Origin: Sipunculus nudus
Taxonomy: Eukaryota; Annelida; Sipuncula; Golfingiida; Sipunculidae
Assembly (NCBI GenBank): GCA_026874595.1
Contig: CM049319.1
Location: forward strand, 20,759,601-20,823,600
Direction: 5' to 3'
Length of the DNA: 64,000 nt
The translations under genes were made by a program, and so were the position numbers. Under the pieces are notes generated by a model. The model saw only the letters and a program-made list of their open reading frames with translations. It ran no database searches and was not told where the DNA came from. Below are positions 23,354 to 35,105 of this stretch, piece after piece. How positions within the stretch are numbered: the stretch's first letter is position 1; every line of letters begins with the position of its first letter.

Positions 23354-23376
23354 TAAACGTATTAAAGATACGTTTA
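23354..23376. promoter_or_regulatory. Short inverted repeat upstream of intact sulfotransferase
   Basis: Arms taaacgtat and atacgttta around taaag, about 270 bp upstream of the start codon and unchanged in copy A although its surroundings have diverged. Its role is unknown. Confidence 0.3.
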
Positions 23377-23645
23377 TTTTATATCCTGGTTTTTGTCATT
23401 ACTGTGTACGAGCACGTGCAGACAAACAACGCCGTTATGATGCTGTTTGCACGGTAATGGCTATGATAAATAATAATACCCATTTACGAGCCATACTTGT
23501 ATTTCAAAATGGCTATAAACCACTAAATTCATACGGGTGCTTTTTCAGCGACGTGGTAACACATATCAAATACCTTAGCTGGCCACACCTTATATACGAA
23601 TATAGGTATTGATGTATATACATATTATATTCCTATATTCCTGGT

Positions 23646-24695
23646 ATGAAGACTGATATATTCATTATTGGTCATCACTGCAAGACGGCAGCCATGGTGG
23701 TTCAGAGACCGTTTAGACTGTGTGTTCTGCTAAGCGTACTATGTTTGGCCCTCTGGCTATTTGTGTATGCAGAAACGTATCCGTCAGTGGTTAGAACTGC
23801 AACAGGAACAAAAAAAACTATGTCGACAAGAGGAGACGGTGGCATAGATGTTCAAGAAGACGATTCCCTTTCGTCGTTGCCAAATATGTCATTACACTAT
23901 GCAACTAAATCTACATTGATGAAACGGCTTCCGCAAGCACATGTTTTAGGAGCGATGAAGGGAGGAACCCAGACCATGGAAACCTTTTTAAAACTCCATC
24001 CGAACATTGTACAGGCTCCGATCGGCTTTTTTACCTACCGAGACGTAATGACCAAAGGCATAGACTGGTACCGGTCCCTAATGCCTCTGTCACGAGAAAA
24101 CCAAATAACAATGATAGCTGCCGGAGGATTTTGTGGGGATGGTTCCTATGCTAATGCTGAGAAGCTACATGCGGTAACTCCTAATATTAAATTAATTTTA
24201 ATATTAAGGGATCCAGTCCAGCGAGCCATATCACATTTTTCAATGTGGCGTGCGGCCCGCCCACATTGGAGAAATAAAACCATAGAAGACGCTATATGTA
24301 ACCGGGATAACCGGACACAGCTTAATCTTAACTCGGAAATAATCAAACACGGTATTTACTACCTATGTTTCCTGCCATATTTTAAGTATTTTCCTATGAA
24401 TCAGTTCCTGATTTTAGATTCTGCCCTGTTTGTTAGAAATCCGCTCGTCGAACTAGCGAAAGTCGAAGAGTTTCTTGGTATTCCTCGTAGGTTTGACTCA
24501 AGTATGATATTTTACAGTGAGGAAAAGGGGTTTTATTGCTATAGGAAGGACGGCGAGGATAAGTGTATGGGAGGTCTGAAAGGAGTCAAGCATGCTACTG
24601 TCAATGAGAGTCTTCTAAAGCAGATGAGAGCTTACTATCATCCTTACAATGAGAAATTATACGCATTGCTTAACAGAAGATTTGACTGGCCATAA
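23646..24695 (+). CDS. Heparan-sulfate 3-O-sulfotransferase-like type II membrane protein
   Basis: Intronless 349-residue ORF. Residues about 25-42 (LCVLLSVLCLALWLFVY) form a signal anchor, so a Golgi type II protein is predicted. The 5'-phosphosulfate loop is VLGAMKGGTQTMETF (KGGT at 105-108). The 3'-phosphate loop is LILRDPVQRAISHF (RDP at 188-190). The C-terminal FYCYRKDGEDKC (288 and 297) and terminal FDW match the disulfide loop and end of the HS 3-O-sulfotransferase family, which transfers sulfate from PAPS to glucosamine O-3. Oddly, the acidic E-x-x-FF region reads PIGFF and the usual EK(T/S)P block reads AAGGFCG, so catalytic residues are not conserved and activity is uncertain. N-glycosylation sequons occur at NMS, NKT, NRT and NES. 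Met17 is an alternative start. The decayed paralogue lies 9.5 kb upstream. Confidence 0.85.
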   Translation: MKTDIFIIGHHCKTAAMVVQRPFRLCVLLSVLCLALWLFVYAETYPSVVRTATGTKKTMSTRGDGGIDVQEDDSLSSLPNMSLHYATKSTLMKRLPQAHVLGAMKGGTQTMETFLKLHPNIVQAPIGFFTYRDVMTKGIDWYRSLMPLSRENQITMIAAGGFCGDGSYANAEKLHAVTPNIKLILILRDPVQRAISHFSMWRAARPHWRNKTIEDAICNRDNRTQLNLNSEIIKHGIYYLCFLPYFKYFPMNQFLILDSALFVRNPLVELAKVEEFLGIPRRFDSSMIFYSEEKGFYCYRKDGEDKCMGGLKGVKHATVNESLLKQMRAYYHPYNEKLYALLNRRFDWP

Positions 24696-25031
24696 AGCCG
24701 CTACATCGATTATTCTTCAAATATGCATATCGTTACAGTGTTCACACTTCAAAACATTCAAACTGAAAAGGCGTTTTTTTTTATTATTATAATGTGTCTC
24801 TTATATTTATATTTAAATGTCACATGTAATGTTATTTTACAACAACAAACTGCACATGGAGATATGAGGTAACATTTGAGTAACAGAGACACTTGCAACT
24901 TATTCATTGTACAAATGAATAAAAGGTCATCTTTAATTATCGAGGAGCTGTTTCGCATACGTATATTAATATTTCAATATAATACCAATAATAATACTTC
25001 GCAAGTAATGATTTATGTATATAATCTCTCT

Positions 25032-25034
<3 letters not shown>

Positions 25035-25067
<33 letters not shown>
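25035..25067. repeat. (TA)n microsatellite
   Basis: Pure TA run of about 33 bases, in the position corresponding to 15480-15516 in copy A. Confidence 0.9.
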
Positions 25068-25070
<3 letters not shown>

Positions 25071-27638
25071 AAATACATATATGTAGTTAGTTGTATATAG
25101 ATTATTTTATTTTTTTATACAATACTGGTAGCGCCAACTACACCCGTTTTGCGTAATCTCCATCCATGTTTTGGAAAACATAATTTATATCTCAAGAGTG
25201 GTTTGACGTATCAGCCTGAAATTTTCCATGTCGACAAATCTTGGATAACAGGAGGCGTCACTTACAACATATTTTGTGGCTTATATACGTTTGTTCGTCT
25301 TTGGATACTTTGGTTCCTCTGACTGAGGGCTATATCGTCAGAAGACATTCTACAGTTCAATTAATTGTTGCCCATGTGATTCGGCGGATACCTGTGGTTC
25401 CTAGTTGTTTGCCCAATTTCTAGTTATTTTCAAGAAACTTGCTACCCCGAAAACCCAGGTAAACGAAGGTTTTACTCAATCTCTATGTATACGTGATAGT
25501 CAATGTATAAGGTCAGTCAATTTACAAATTGTTTGATTCACGCAGGTAAACAATTTAATGCACTTTACATATTGACTAAAAGGCCAAACATATTCCCGAA
25601 TATTGACTAAATTGATTTTAAAGATGATCAATCAATATATCACATAGTTAAATGGACGGTATTATTTGAATCTTTATAACCTGCAAGGATACAAGTTCAT
25701 GACAATGACACGATAGATGTATTCGGAGTGACGTCGCACAAGAAAACGAATTATCAAGTGAGTCTTGGTGTTAGAAAAATTCAGAATCTAGAAATCAAAA
25801 CGCGGATGACATAATACGTCATTATTTGTTATTGATTAAATACAGAGTGTTACGAACGTTGACCCCAAGTTTGAAACGGTCGTTTTACAACTACAGGGTC
25901 ACATAAAATCATGCCTATCAACGGAAATAACATTATTACATGATCTATTGGCGTAAAAGAGCTTGTTTCTGTCACAATGCCGAATATAAGAGAGGCGGAT
26001 TCGGGGGGGGGGGGGGGTCAGTCAAGGCAACCTCTTTCAATGGGTTCAGACCAATATTTTACGGAGTGGTTTCCCTTCTTTTTCTGGACCTGAGTATCGG
26101 ATCGAGGTTTCCTCTTCAGGGAAGGACCCCTCTTTGAAAATCCTGGATACGACCCGTGCAAGAATAGCCAAGATACGATACAAGTTCTTGCCGGGGTTAT
26201 CGCCTGAGGGGAGGGTAACGCTGTGCACCTGTTCCTGAACCGACTTTGTATGCGGCGTGGTGTTTATGTTTTCTCAAACTTCAGCACTTTCTGAAAATGA
26301 GAATTTTAATATGAAAGTTATTTTTAAAACATGTTTACATCAAATTTTATTATTACATTCTTTCATTCGCAACAATTTACTTTAGTCTGTTCCACCAGCA
26401 AGTGCCCACTATAGCTGATAAGGGGTCAGAGGCCAATTATGAGATATAAAACATGAATACAAAAACCATGGAGCAGATCCTCGATTTAGAGAAAGGTGGG
26501 GTCTAATCCAGGAGGCCTCATGACAAATCCTCCAAGTCCCACCAATTGGTTTCGACCCCTCAAATAAATGTTGCGGCGGCTGAAAAGGGGAGTCCGGACC
26601 CCCTGGACCCCTCCACCCCCCACCCCCCCCCCCCCCCCCCAACATCCGCTTCTGATAAAAAAAAACATGTATATACTAGTGCTACCTTATTTTTGGGAGG
26701 GTTTCAAATTTGCGTTATTCGCGAAAGTGAAATTATCGCGAAAATAGAGCCTTGGATTAGGAGCACATTGTGTAAGACAAATCGGAAGGTAAATAAATGC
26801 AATTAACATAAATATTAATTGGTCTTTGTACATAAAATTATTGCTTTTATAAATAAGATCAGATCTTTAAAAGTATCATAAATGAACAATTATTTCCATT
26901 CTTTCCTAGTTCAATTTTTCAAGTATTACGATTAAGCGCACGTATTATTCTTTTTAATTAATTTATATAATAATGGTTTATTTGTATGAGTATTTCATAT
27001 TTAAAAACTAAATTTTTCTCGCGAAACACTGGCCCTGTGGAAATCGCAAAAATTTAACCCCGCGAATATAAAGGCAACCACCGTATTTTGCAAACTTCTG
27101 ATTTGTCTGATCCACGTGACCACGTGACACAGCATCTGTCATTGGTTTGTAGCCTTACTTTGACAGTTATATTTTTTATAATATGTATGACACAATACAA
27201 AGGGTTGGCAACCTCACCTTGACAGTAACATGTTTTAGAATATTAATGACACTAAACTACCAATCAGGAGCCTTTCAGTGTAGTTGTTTGAGCATGTGAC
27301 CATAACGTGACCTTGACTTTCAACTATGGGTTTGAGATATTGTAAAAAAATTCTTTCTTCAGATATTAATATTAATGAATTACTAAATTATAACGGAGGG
27401 TATGGTTTTGGTTTCATTTTGTGTAATAAAGTCTATGCCTTAATCCTCCATTGCAGCTCATATTTTTGAACTGATATTTACATTTATGAAAAGATTCACA
27501 AATGTCAATCCGCGGAACAGATTAAAGTATTTGTAGATTGAGATCTATTACTAGGACCTTGAATCTTAATCTAATTAGATAACAGTAACAGTAACTTTAA
27601 TAAATGAACTATGGATCCATGCAAATCATTATTGAGAA

Positions 27639-27658
27639 TATATATATATATACATATA

Positions 27659-27703
<45 letters not shown>
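27639..27703. repeat. (TA)n microsatellite, one interruption
   Basis: TA run interrupted by catataaaca. It corresponds to the TG/TA run at 17685 in copy A. Confidence 0.9.
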
Positions 27704-27708
<5 letters not shown>

Positions 27709-28029
27709 TAAATATACGCGTGTGTGCCATGCCCAGCGGGACCTCCTTATCTGACTCAAGACATAGGTTGACTATTTGCTGATGTTTCCATGAAAACCCA
27801 CTGAAGCAATAATAATCCCTTCTTTACATTTATAGGTAAAGTGGAAGTAATTGACGTGTACACATAGATCAAACAACTGTTTTACATGATCGTTTGACAT
27901 TCTACGTTGGCTTGTGTATTGACCCGTCCATACATTGTTTAAAACACACCTGCCCCTGTCAAAGAATATCACTTACCACACCGGAGCCTGGAGAACACTA
28001 ACACGAAAACGTAAGATACATTGTCAGAA

Positions 28030-28054
28030 TGTACGAACACAATGTGTTCGTACA
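28030..28054. other. Perfect 12-bp-arm palindrome
   Basis: Arms tgtacgaacaca and tgtgttcgtaca around a single central A. It is retained, with end changes only, in the other arm at about 61793-61816. Confidence 0.7.
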
Positions 28055-28951
28055 TTTAATAGTAGTAAAACTGCATTTCCCCTAATGCAGCCCGAACACG
28101 CATAAGGACACGGTTACTTTCAATGTGTCTTTCCACTAAAAATACGTATGAGTAGGACGGCCGTTTTGTCATAGATTCACAAGGTTTAACTAGGCATTAA
28201 CACGGTAAAAATAAGAGTAGGAAGTGCGGTGTTACGATTTATATATAAGGGATGTCTTGTATTACATATATATGTATGTATGTATGTATAACACTGAAGA
28301 AAAACAACAATGTAAATTCACTACAGTCTGTTTTACGGAACGCTTCCTTATCATCAAGTAAATGTTGTTAGAATGAAGATAACGGCGTGATTTGAAAAGC
28401 CGAGATTACGAGATTATGCTTTATGGGTATCGGGGAGAGCATACAAATGACTGACACTGATCCTATTATCTCAATAGGGCACAATAGGATTGGTCGGGGT
28501 ACATGTGCGATATTGGAACATAACAGGGAAAAGAGGTTTGTTGTTGTTTTCATGTTTATATTTAATACAACGATATTTTTTACCAGGATGCCCATTAGCA
28601 AAGTAAGCTCATTTTAATAGGGTCATGGGTACAGTGAACATTACAGTAGTATACAAATATGATATTAAATACACATATACTATGAAAATACAAAATATAA
28701 AAGCAAATATACAATATAGGAGGCAAATATACTATACTCATACCAATTGGACTCGACTCGACAAGCTCGCATACACAACTGAAATATGTTCACTGTACCC
28801 AGGACCCTATTAAAAATAACGGGACAGAGGAAGACATAATTTCCTAGGCCCTTTTACGGCTGCAACGCAAACAAATAATAAATTATTTATTTGTTTATTC
28901 TTGCTTACAGGCCTGTAGCTCCATCTTTGTATGCAGAAGGCTGAGTTGGTC

Positions 28952-29051
28952 ATGCGTCTCCCTTCACAACTTCGCCAGGTCTCCTGTTTGATGGTATTAC
29001 TGATAGGAGTCTTCATCCTGGCTTATTTGAAAAAGATGATAATCTCAAAAG
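28952..29051 (+). CDS. Exon 1 of DUF268 gene copy 1 (signal anchor)
   Basis: Starts MRLPSQLRQVSCLMVLL and continues IGVFILAYLKKM: basic tail, ~17 hydrophobic residues, then basic residues, as in Golgi type II proteins. Donor AAAG|GTGATG. The frame is open, unlike its partner in copy 2. Confidence 0.7.
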
Positions 29052-29884
29052 GTGATGAACTTTTTCTACTTTCCTAGGGGAATGTAAAATCATGCTGCAC
29101 ACAGAGTCACCTGCACCTGTCGATAACTAGAGCCACCTTTATCAAAGGACGGCCACACAACCAAACTTTATTGTTCTACGGACGCTGAAAAAAATGGTAC
29201 GAGCGAGAAAATTTTTAAAAATTGTTAACCGATCGAGGAAAAAATACGTGGAATGTTGTTAATTTGCCGAGAAATACAAAAAAATTATTCCAGTTCTTGA
29301 AATTTTGTATTATGAGCAACACACAATTTAGTCAATTTTCAATATCTATAAGAATTCAGTTGGGGAATTTAACCATAGCGCACATTAGAAAAATTACAAA
29401 GGACCTGTTCTTCATTCGGCAAAAAAATGATCCATGAAAAAATAAGAGCGAGAAAATGTTCTGAGTGGCCTTAAGTATGTTTCAGTTAACTTCATAACGT
29501 CGATACAAGTACGTTTACACGCAGTGATCACATTACATTCCTTTTACACCTCCTTCAGTTAAATATTTGCTTTCAACAACAGGACTTGCTGCTTATCGCT
29601 ACCAGGGAGTTGGTATAGTGCAAGGAATGTTCCGAACAATCCGAACAAAGTAATGCCTGTTGTAAATTGGTCAGACCAGCGGAACCATCTCTTACTGAAA
29701 AAGTGGTTATGGGGTGTACGGTATAAGAGACGTGCATTTCTCTAAAATGAAGGCCATACATACCTCCAAACATGATATGTATGGGAGATAAGGCCAACAA
29801 AATAAACTATAGGGGACCCATGGGTCTCGACGCTGAGCCGAATTTGTCTATAAGGATATTTGTATGAGCCTTTTTCAAAATGTT

Positions 29885-30680
29885 GGTACTCTGACCTCGA
29901 GCCTTGACCTTGTGACAAAAAGATCTGAGAACTTACTATCCTTGAGCTTTTTTATTTATTATTTGATATAATCTTTAAAAAAGTGGGTTCAATGATCTTT
30001 AACTCTGACAAGGTTACCTCTAAATCTACAGACTTCTTCTTTGGGCAGGTATGCCATATGTGAAAGATGGGAGGTTTAGAGTGATAAGTTTGAAGTAAAA
30101 AAAATTCTTACATATGGGGTAGGTCATAAATTATTTAAATTTGAAGCCAAGCTGTCTATCCATACCGGAGTTATCATGGATAAACTAATTTGCGGGTGGG
30201 CCCTGTGACCTTGGCCTTTGATCTTGTGACCGCAAAATAAACAAGAATCTTCCCCTTTTGGTAGACGAGCAATATCCTGAAGATTTGTGATGAATAAGGT
30301 TCTTACTTTAGTGGTGGGCCATATATAAGTCAAGTTTGAAAGAAGTATGTCAAACCAAACTTGAGTTATTATCTGGAAACTAACTTGTCGACAGATAACC
30401 CCTATGACCTTGACTTTTGAAATTTTGACCCCAAATTCAATTAGGATCTTTTCTTATTAGCAGGTCAGCTGTTTGCATAAGACAGAATATTTGGGATTAA
30501 AAGTTTGGCTTAAAATACAAATACAATCTTTTTAAATAAGTCAGTCCTGTTACCTTGACCTTTGACTGATGACCCAAAAATCTTTAAGTTTTTGATGTCG
30601 TGATGGGCAATGCATTAGTGAAGTCTGAATTCTATATGTCATTCCACACTGGAGTTATCATCTGGAAACAAATTTGTGGA
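29885..30680 (+). repeat. Tandem-like tgacc(t/c)ttgacctttgatcttgtgac array
   Basis: About four to five diverged units of roughly 150-190 bp, each with a ccttgacc(t)ttga...tgacc(cc)aaa core followed by a gaagccaa...tatc(c)atacc...gagttatcat segment. It lies inside intron 1 of the DUF268 copy 1 gene. Confidence 0.65.
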
Positions 30681-31828
30681 TGACGAAAGCACAGGGAGAA
30701 GAACAGGCAGGCGGTTAGGGTGATTACTATAGGTCATACACTTATGATCAATAACCACGCCAGGTTTCGGGACACTAGATGAAACCCCAGCTGAGAAATT
30801 GACCTGGTTCCTATCTTTTTATAGTAAAAACATAGAACAAAATCGTAAATAATTATAAAATATACAGGAGGCGCCACCAATTTTCAAGAACTGACAAAAT
30901 TAGTCATGGTCAATATTCAGGGCAAGATTCATGACAGCATATGCATTGATAATTAGGATCCTAGAGGTTTTGTATCACATTTTCAAATATTAAGGGGGGT
31001 ACTTACTAGCACCAGAGCTCAGAGGATACAAGTCGCATTGGCATAATTTCCGGTTTCCAAGGAGAATTTTTTATAGTCCTCCATGGTGTCAACATAGAAG
31101 CTTCTATGGTCAGTGGTTACGATTTTTTTTAAAATCATGTTTACATTTAGCTCAGTCAACTGGGCTAAAAAAAGTTGCTCTCTTAATCACCATGTTTTAA
31201 CCCCCTCATCCGCATTATTTTTTTTTATTTGATTTTCAGTAGAAAATACACAGTTTGAGTTCAAACCGCACGGATATTTCTTTCCAGAAAACAGAATAAA
31301 AATTTATAAATAAGAATAAATGTGAAGTTTTATCATAAATCCGCCGGCTGCTTTGATTTCTTGGAAAAAGGTCCTTGAGTAACATTCCGTTTTTGACGTG
31401 CATGAAGTGCATGTGAGTAAAGACCTGTACTTGTAATTTTGATGTTTTAACACTGCACAAATACCAATATCACACTAATTGTGTGTGTGATTATTAGATA
31501 CCTGAACTAGTGTAACATGTTCAGAATATTTTTGAATCCAGACATCTAAAATATAAGAAATTTATAATCAATCATGGATATAAGTATTGCCTTATATTTA
31601 AGGAGACTAGGTATCTATGCCATGATATATTTATTATGCAAACTCGATATTTTAAGGATGTGCAAAGGTTGGGAAAAAACCCTGTATGTATTGGGAACTT
31701 AATTTCAATAATATTTCTGTTTGTTTGAGTAAATAAAATGCTTTCACTTCTTCATATTCCATAACTTATCAGAATTTTCTATATATAATTAAATACCTTT
31801 AATTTACAAAATGTAATATTCATTATAG

Positions 31829-31861
31829 GTGAAATGAAAATTACACGAAAAACTGATAACG
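31829..31861 (+). CDS. Exon 2 of DUF268 gene copy 1 (stalk)
   Basis: A 33-bp exon between ttatag and GTAAGT, encoding GEMKITRKTDN in phase 1. The copy 2 counterpart is 42 bp. Confidence 0.55.
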
Positions 31862-32129
31862 GTAAGTGATAACGGTAAGAGTTGTTAGTGTATTTTTAAT
31901 ATCTAACCTATAGTTAAGTAACGTAGTGTTGTACTGTTGACAAGGCCGAATGCACACTCAGGCAGCTCCCTCAGTCACGTGATAGAGAATAGCTAAAAGC
32001 CATTTTGAGGTTTACTTTTGAGATCAGACAGGTGTCCTAAAATATGATTTTGTAGGTGCCACACTAAGCCCAAAGCAAAAGTACCCCAGAGCAAGGATAA
32101 AGCGTAGTTCCAGACTAGACCGGTATCAA

Positions 32130-32660
32130 GACATCTTTTTACCAATAACAACCCCCACCCCCCTTTCAGGTTACCCTCGGTAATCTGAAATCGTTTTCTT
32201 ATTACCCTCGGGGTACTCTGAACCTAATTACAGTTTATCGCTCGGCAGATTACTCCCTCGTTGATTTAACCAATGATAGATTGTTATTCTTTAAACTCAT
32301 GAAATATTATTTTGAAAACAACGTAAAGGATAAATTGTAAAGCTGGAATAAATCTATGAAAACTAAAACTTACTCAAAATTTCATCGTTAATTATATTTT
32401 TCCCCCAAATTCGCTTCATCAAACCGCATGACATATTAATTGCAAACATAAGATCCACACTGATTCAACCTAATTTGAGCAATCAGGAAGAAAGAAAAAT
32501 TAAAATTCTATGCATATAAACATAAAGAAACAATTGTTTTAAGGGGGTTATCTGAAATCTAATTCAGGTTACCCCTAAGGATTACCTGAAATCGATTTCG
32601 GAGCTCAGCTAGCCCCCCCCCCCCCCCCCCCCCCAACCCATTAATCTGAAGTAGGAGTTA
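32130..32660. repeat. TCTGAAAT/GGTTACCC-rich repeat with C-run (left arm)
   Basis: Repeated motifs ggttaccc(tc/ct), atctgaaatc and gggggttat occur in both orientations around an AT-rich core, plus a ~22-base C-run (32612-32633). The counterpart in the right arm is 58320-58880. Possibly an old fold-back element. Confidence 0.5.
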
Positions 32661-33273
32661 TCTGAAATCGCTGCACCTGAGGCGAGGAGAGAATTCAGAT
32701 GAGCCAGCAGAGCAACGCTAGCCACGTCCACTTCAAGACATAGGCCTGAACACTAGCACACTGCTCGTTGACATTTTCTAGAACCCTTACAAAGAATGAC
32801 TGAGAGCAAAATTATAGCTTCTCCATCAGCTTTGAAAACTTATTTTACCGTAATTAAATTCATTTCTATATCTCGTAATATTCCTATGTATATATGGTAA
32901 CATGCTGTTCTACAAATTACTTATATGTATGAGAGAATTTCAATTTAATTAAAGGGCTTAGTTATTTGTCTTCCCAATAAAATAAAAACCACGAACAAGA
33001 ACGTGTGTTGAGAAACCGTTTTTGTATTTGCATAAGTTTATGGTGTTCATGTCTAAAGTCATGTGGAAAATGCGATATCACCTTTTGTCTCTTGACACAT
33101 TGTACCAGTTCAAATCATTATTGAAGTATAATATTATGCAAGCACATTAAATTTTAGACACTTTGGATGTAGGCATATCAACTATACTATATGTTTGAAC
33201 TCTAATGTGTTGTCATTCAACAGTGCTGATGTCTTAAAACCCTAACTGATCAAAAATTACTAATTTGTAATAT

Positions 33274-33366
33274 AGTAAAACCTCCTCCAAGAACCATCTC
33301 GTTTTTACGCCTGATTTTTTTTTTTTGCTCGAAGTCCCCCTCGTGGACTTATTTCGAGGTTTTACT
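33274..33366. mobile_element. 93-bp MITE with 11-bp inverted ends
   Basis: Ends agtaaaacctc (33274-33284) and gaggttttact (33356-33366) around a T-run. The GTAAAACCTC terminus is typical of pogo/Tc1-mariner-type non-autonomous elements with TA targets. It is absent from the corresponding place in the right arm, which instead has a larger element with similar ends. Confidence 0.6.
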
Positions 33367-33450
33367 TTAATGAGGAATATGTGTCTTTTTAACAATTAAT
33401 CATTATGATCTACAACAGCTTTTGCCATGATATGATAATTGTGATTGCAG

Positions 33451-33498
33451 AAGAAAAAGCACTGAAAGCATTAGAAATGGCTTTGAAGAAGGAGAAAG
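33451..33498 (+). CDS. Exon 4-equivalent of DUF268 gene copy 1
   Basis: A 48-bp exon between gattgcag and GTACGA, encoding EEKALKALEMALKKEK, a short helical stalk. It is the same length as 56404-56451 in copy 2. Confidence 0.7.
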
Positions 33499-34236
33499 GT
33501 ACGACATTATTTCTCGAAGTTTTCTTCCTATATGTCTCCTATTTATCTTTTAAGTCTCCCAAGTAGGAACTAGAGGTTGATCAGGTTATTCTTTTTATGT
33601 TGATATTGTGGCACAATATTTGTCCTCGGTAACATACCTTAACCCGGTATGTTTTTGCTAGCTTGACCTTATTCCCAAGGTCGTACACGCCACAGCTGAT
33701 TCCCCATTATCGCTCAGTTGCGTGGGGAGGTCAATGGACTATAATTTAAGTAAATGAACATCATTCTACCAAGAAATATACGTATAAGACACGTAGGGAG
33801 GAAGAGTATTCCCATTGGATCGTCAACAATTTTAATATAATATAACATGGAAAGACTTTGTGTCCGGATATCCGTTTAAAAACTTTGCGTCTATTCTGCA
33901 CGACTCTCTTTCCTGATGTGGTTTGCCTTAAGGAACGCCAAGAAAAAGAAAAATTTTGAGATTCGCATGCATCGGAGATTACTTCCTCCTCTTCCAATGT
34001 AGTACTTAAAAACAGGAGGTTTGCCTTTTCATTCGAAAATTATTATACATCAGGTATTCATACCCTGGAACACGATGTACCCACACAAACTGACAGTGCA
34101 AAATACACACCGTGAATTGCCTTAATTGGTTAAATTAGCTGCTCCCTTTTTTCGGTGTTTTATAAGTTAATAAACGAAAATTGTCCGTAAACATCAACGT
34201 AACATTAAAAATATTTTGTTATGTAAATTCATGCAG

Positions 34237-35105
34237 TGCCTCGTGTGGACAGGTATGCAGTTACAGTGGCAACACAAGCTCTGGACTTTATTTCATATAT
34301 GGAAAAATCTGTCATGTGTCAAAATATCCTTCTTAGAATGGGAAGCCAACCCAAGCTACCAGTAACACCACCACCAAACACCCCTCCCGAAGAGATATAC
34401 GACGCCTTCATGCAAAATAACGAGTGTTCCCTCAAAATAATCTACAATAAGATACGCCCAGTCACGCCCATCACACCTTAGACTATATCATTCAGTGATA
34501 TTGAATCCTTGCGTGAAAAAGACAAATCAGGTGGCGCAATCAGTATTTACAAAGATGATGGTCTGTTGAAGAAGACTCTGGTACAACAACAAAACATGAT
34601 AGCAGGGAAACGGGGCCTAGTTGTGGGAACAGGCGACCCATGGTTTGAAGCTATGTTACTTAACCTTGGGACTAAACATGTAACTACCATTCAGTCTGTT
34701 CCAATCACATACGACCACCCCCAGTTATCAACCAAGAGCCCAAAACAACTGGCTGCAAATATGCTGTACGGGAACATGGAGCCGTTTGATTTCGCAGCTG
34801 CTTATGTCGCAATCGAAAACAAAGGCCTTGGAAGGGAAGGTGAATCACTGAATCCTTACGGGGATTTGGAGGCAATGGCACAAGTGTGGTGCATGGTCCG
34901 GCCAGGAGAAGTGTTCATCTTTGGGACTCAAAAACATGGTCATGACAACCGTTGTATTATAAGCTGGTATTCGAAGCGGGAATACTCAACTGAGCGTTTG
35001 CAACACGTGACTGCCAACTGGAAGGTTTTAGAAATTTTCCAAGAAGAAAATCGTTTGTTTCAACCAATTTATATCTTACGTAAACCCGCCGACAGCGAGC
35101 AATAA
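34237..35105 (+). pseudogene. Last exon of DUF268 gene copy 1, with nonsense codon
   Basis: The acceptor is atgcag at 34231-34236. The first ~60 bases are read in a shifted frame relative to copy 2 because one C is missing after cctc; a later 2-nt loss restores it. TAG at 34479-34481 breaks the frame before the DUF268 core. The rest (34482-35105) is open to a TAA, ending PIYILRKPADSEQ. Confidence 0.85.

Larger units (their letters stand above)
24696..27738. other. Duplicated non-coding flank in copy B
   Basis: Matches 15.15-17.8 kb in patches and holds G and C runs (26006-26016, 26628-26640). The ORFs over the C-run (26409-26806, both strands) are low-complexity shadows. No gene. Confidence 0.5.
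22935..30700 (+). repeat. Segmental duplication copy B (direct)
   Basis: Partner of 13350-20340 (see that entry). From about 27.74 kb it is also the left arm of the inverted duplication, so the shared block exists three times in the window. Confidence 0.8.
28952..35105 (+). pseudogene. DUF268-domain type II membrane protein gene, copy 1 (damaged)
   Basis: Exons with GT-AG borders: 28952-29051, 31829-31861, 33451-33498 and 34237-35105, all joined in phase 1 (350 codons in total). Exon 1 encodes a short cytoplasmic tail and a signal anchor; exons 2 and 4 a stalk; exon 5 the DUF268 domain, with a nucleotide-binding-like VVGTGDPWFEAML and the signature FDFAAAYVAIENKGLGREGE / NPYGDLEAMAQVWCMVRPG. 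DUF268 (first named from nematodes) is methyltransferase-like; its substrate is unknown. Damage: TAG at 34479-34481 where copy 2 has AAG; net 3-nt loss that leaves residues just after the exon 4/5 junction in the wrong frame; and no equivalent of copy 2 exon 3. It lies on the left arm, with its partner inverted at 55-61 kb. Confidence 0.75.

Noticed and set aside
26409-26806. Gly-rich and Pro-rich ORFs on opposite strands
   Set aside because: Produced by a C-run; low-complexity translation.
33761-33997. 78-codon minus-strand ORF starting MEEEE
   Set aside because: No recognised motif, lies in an intron of DUF268 copy 1, and no counterpart was seen in the other arm.
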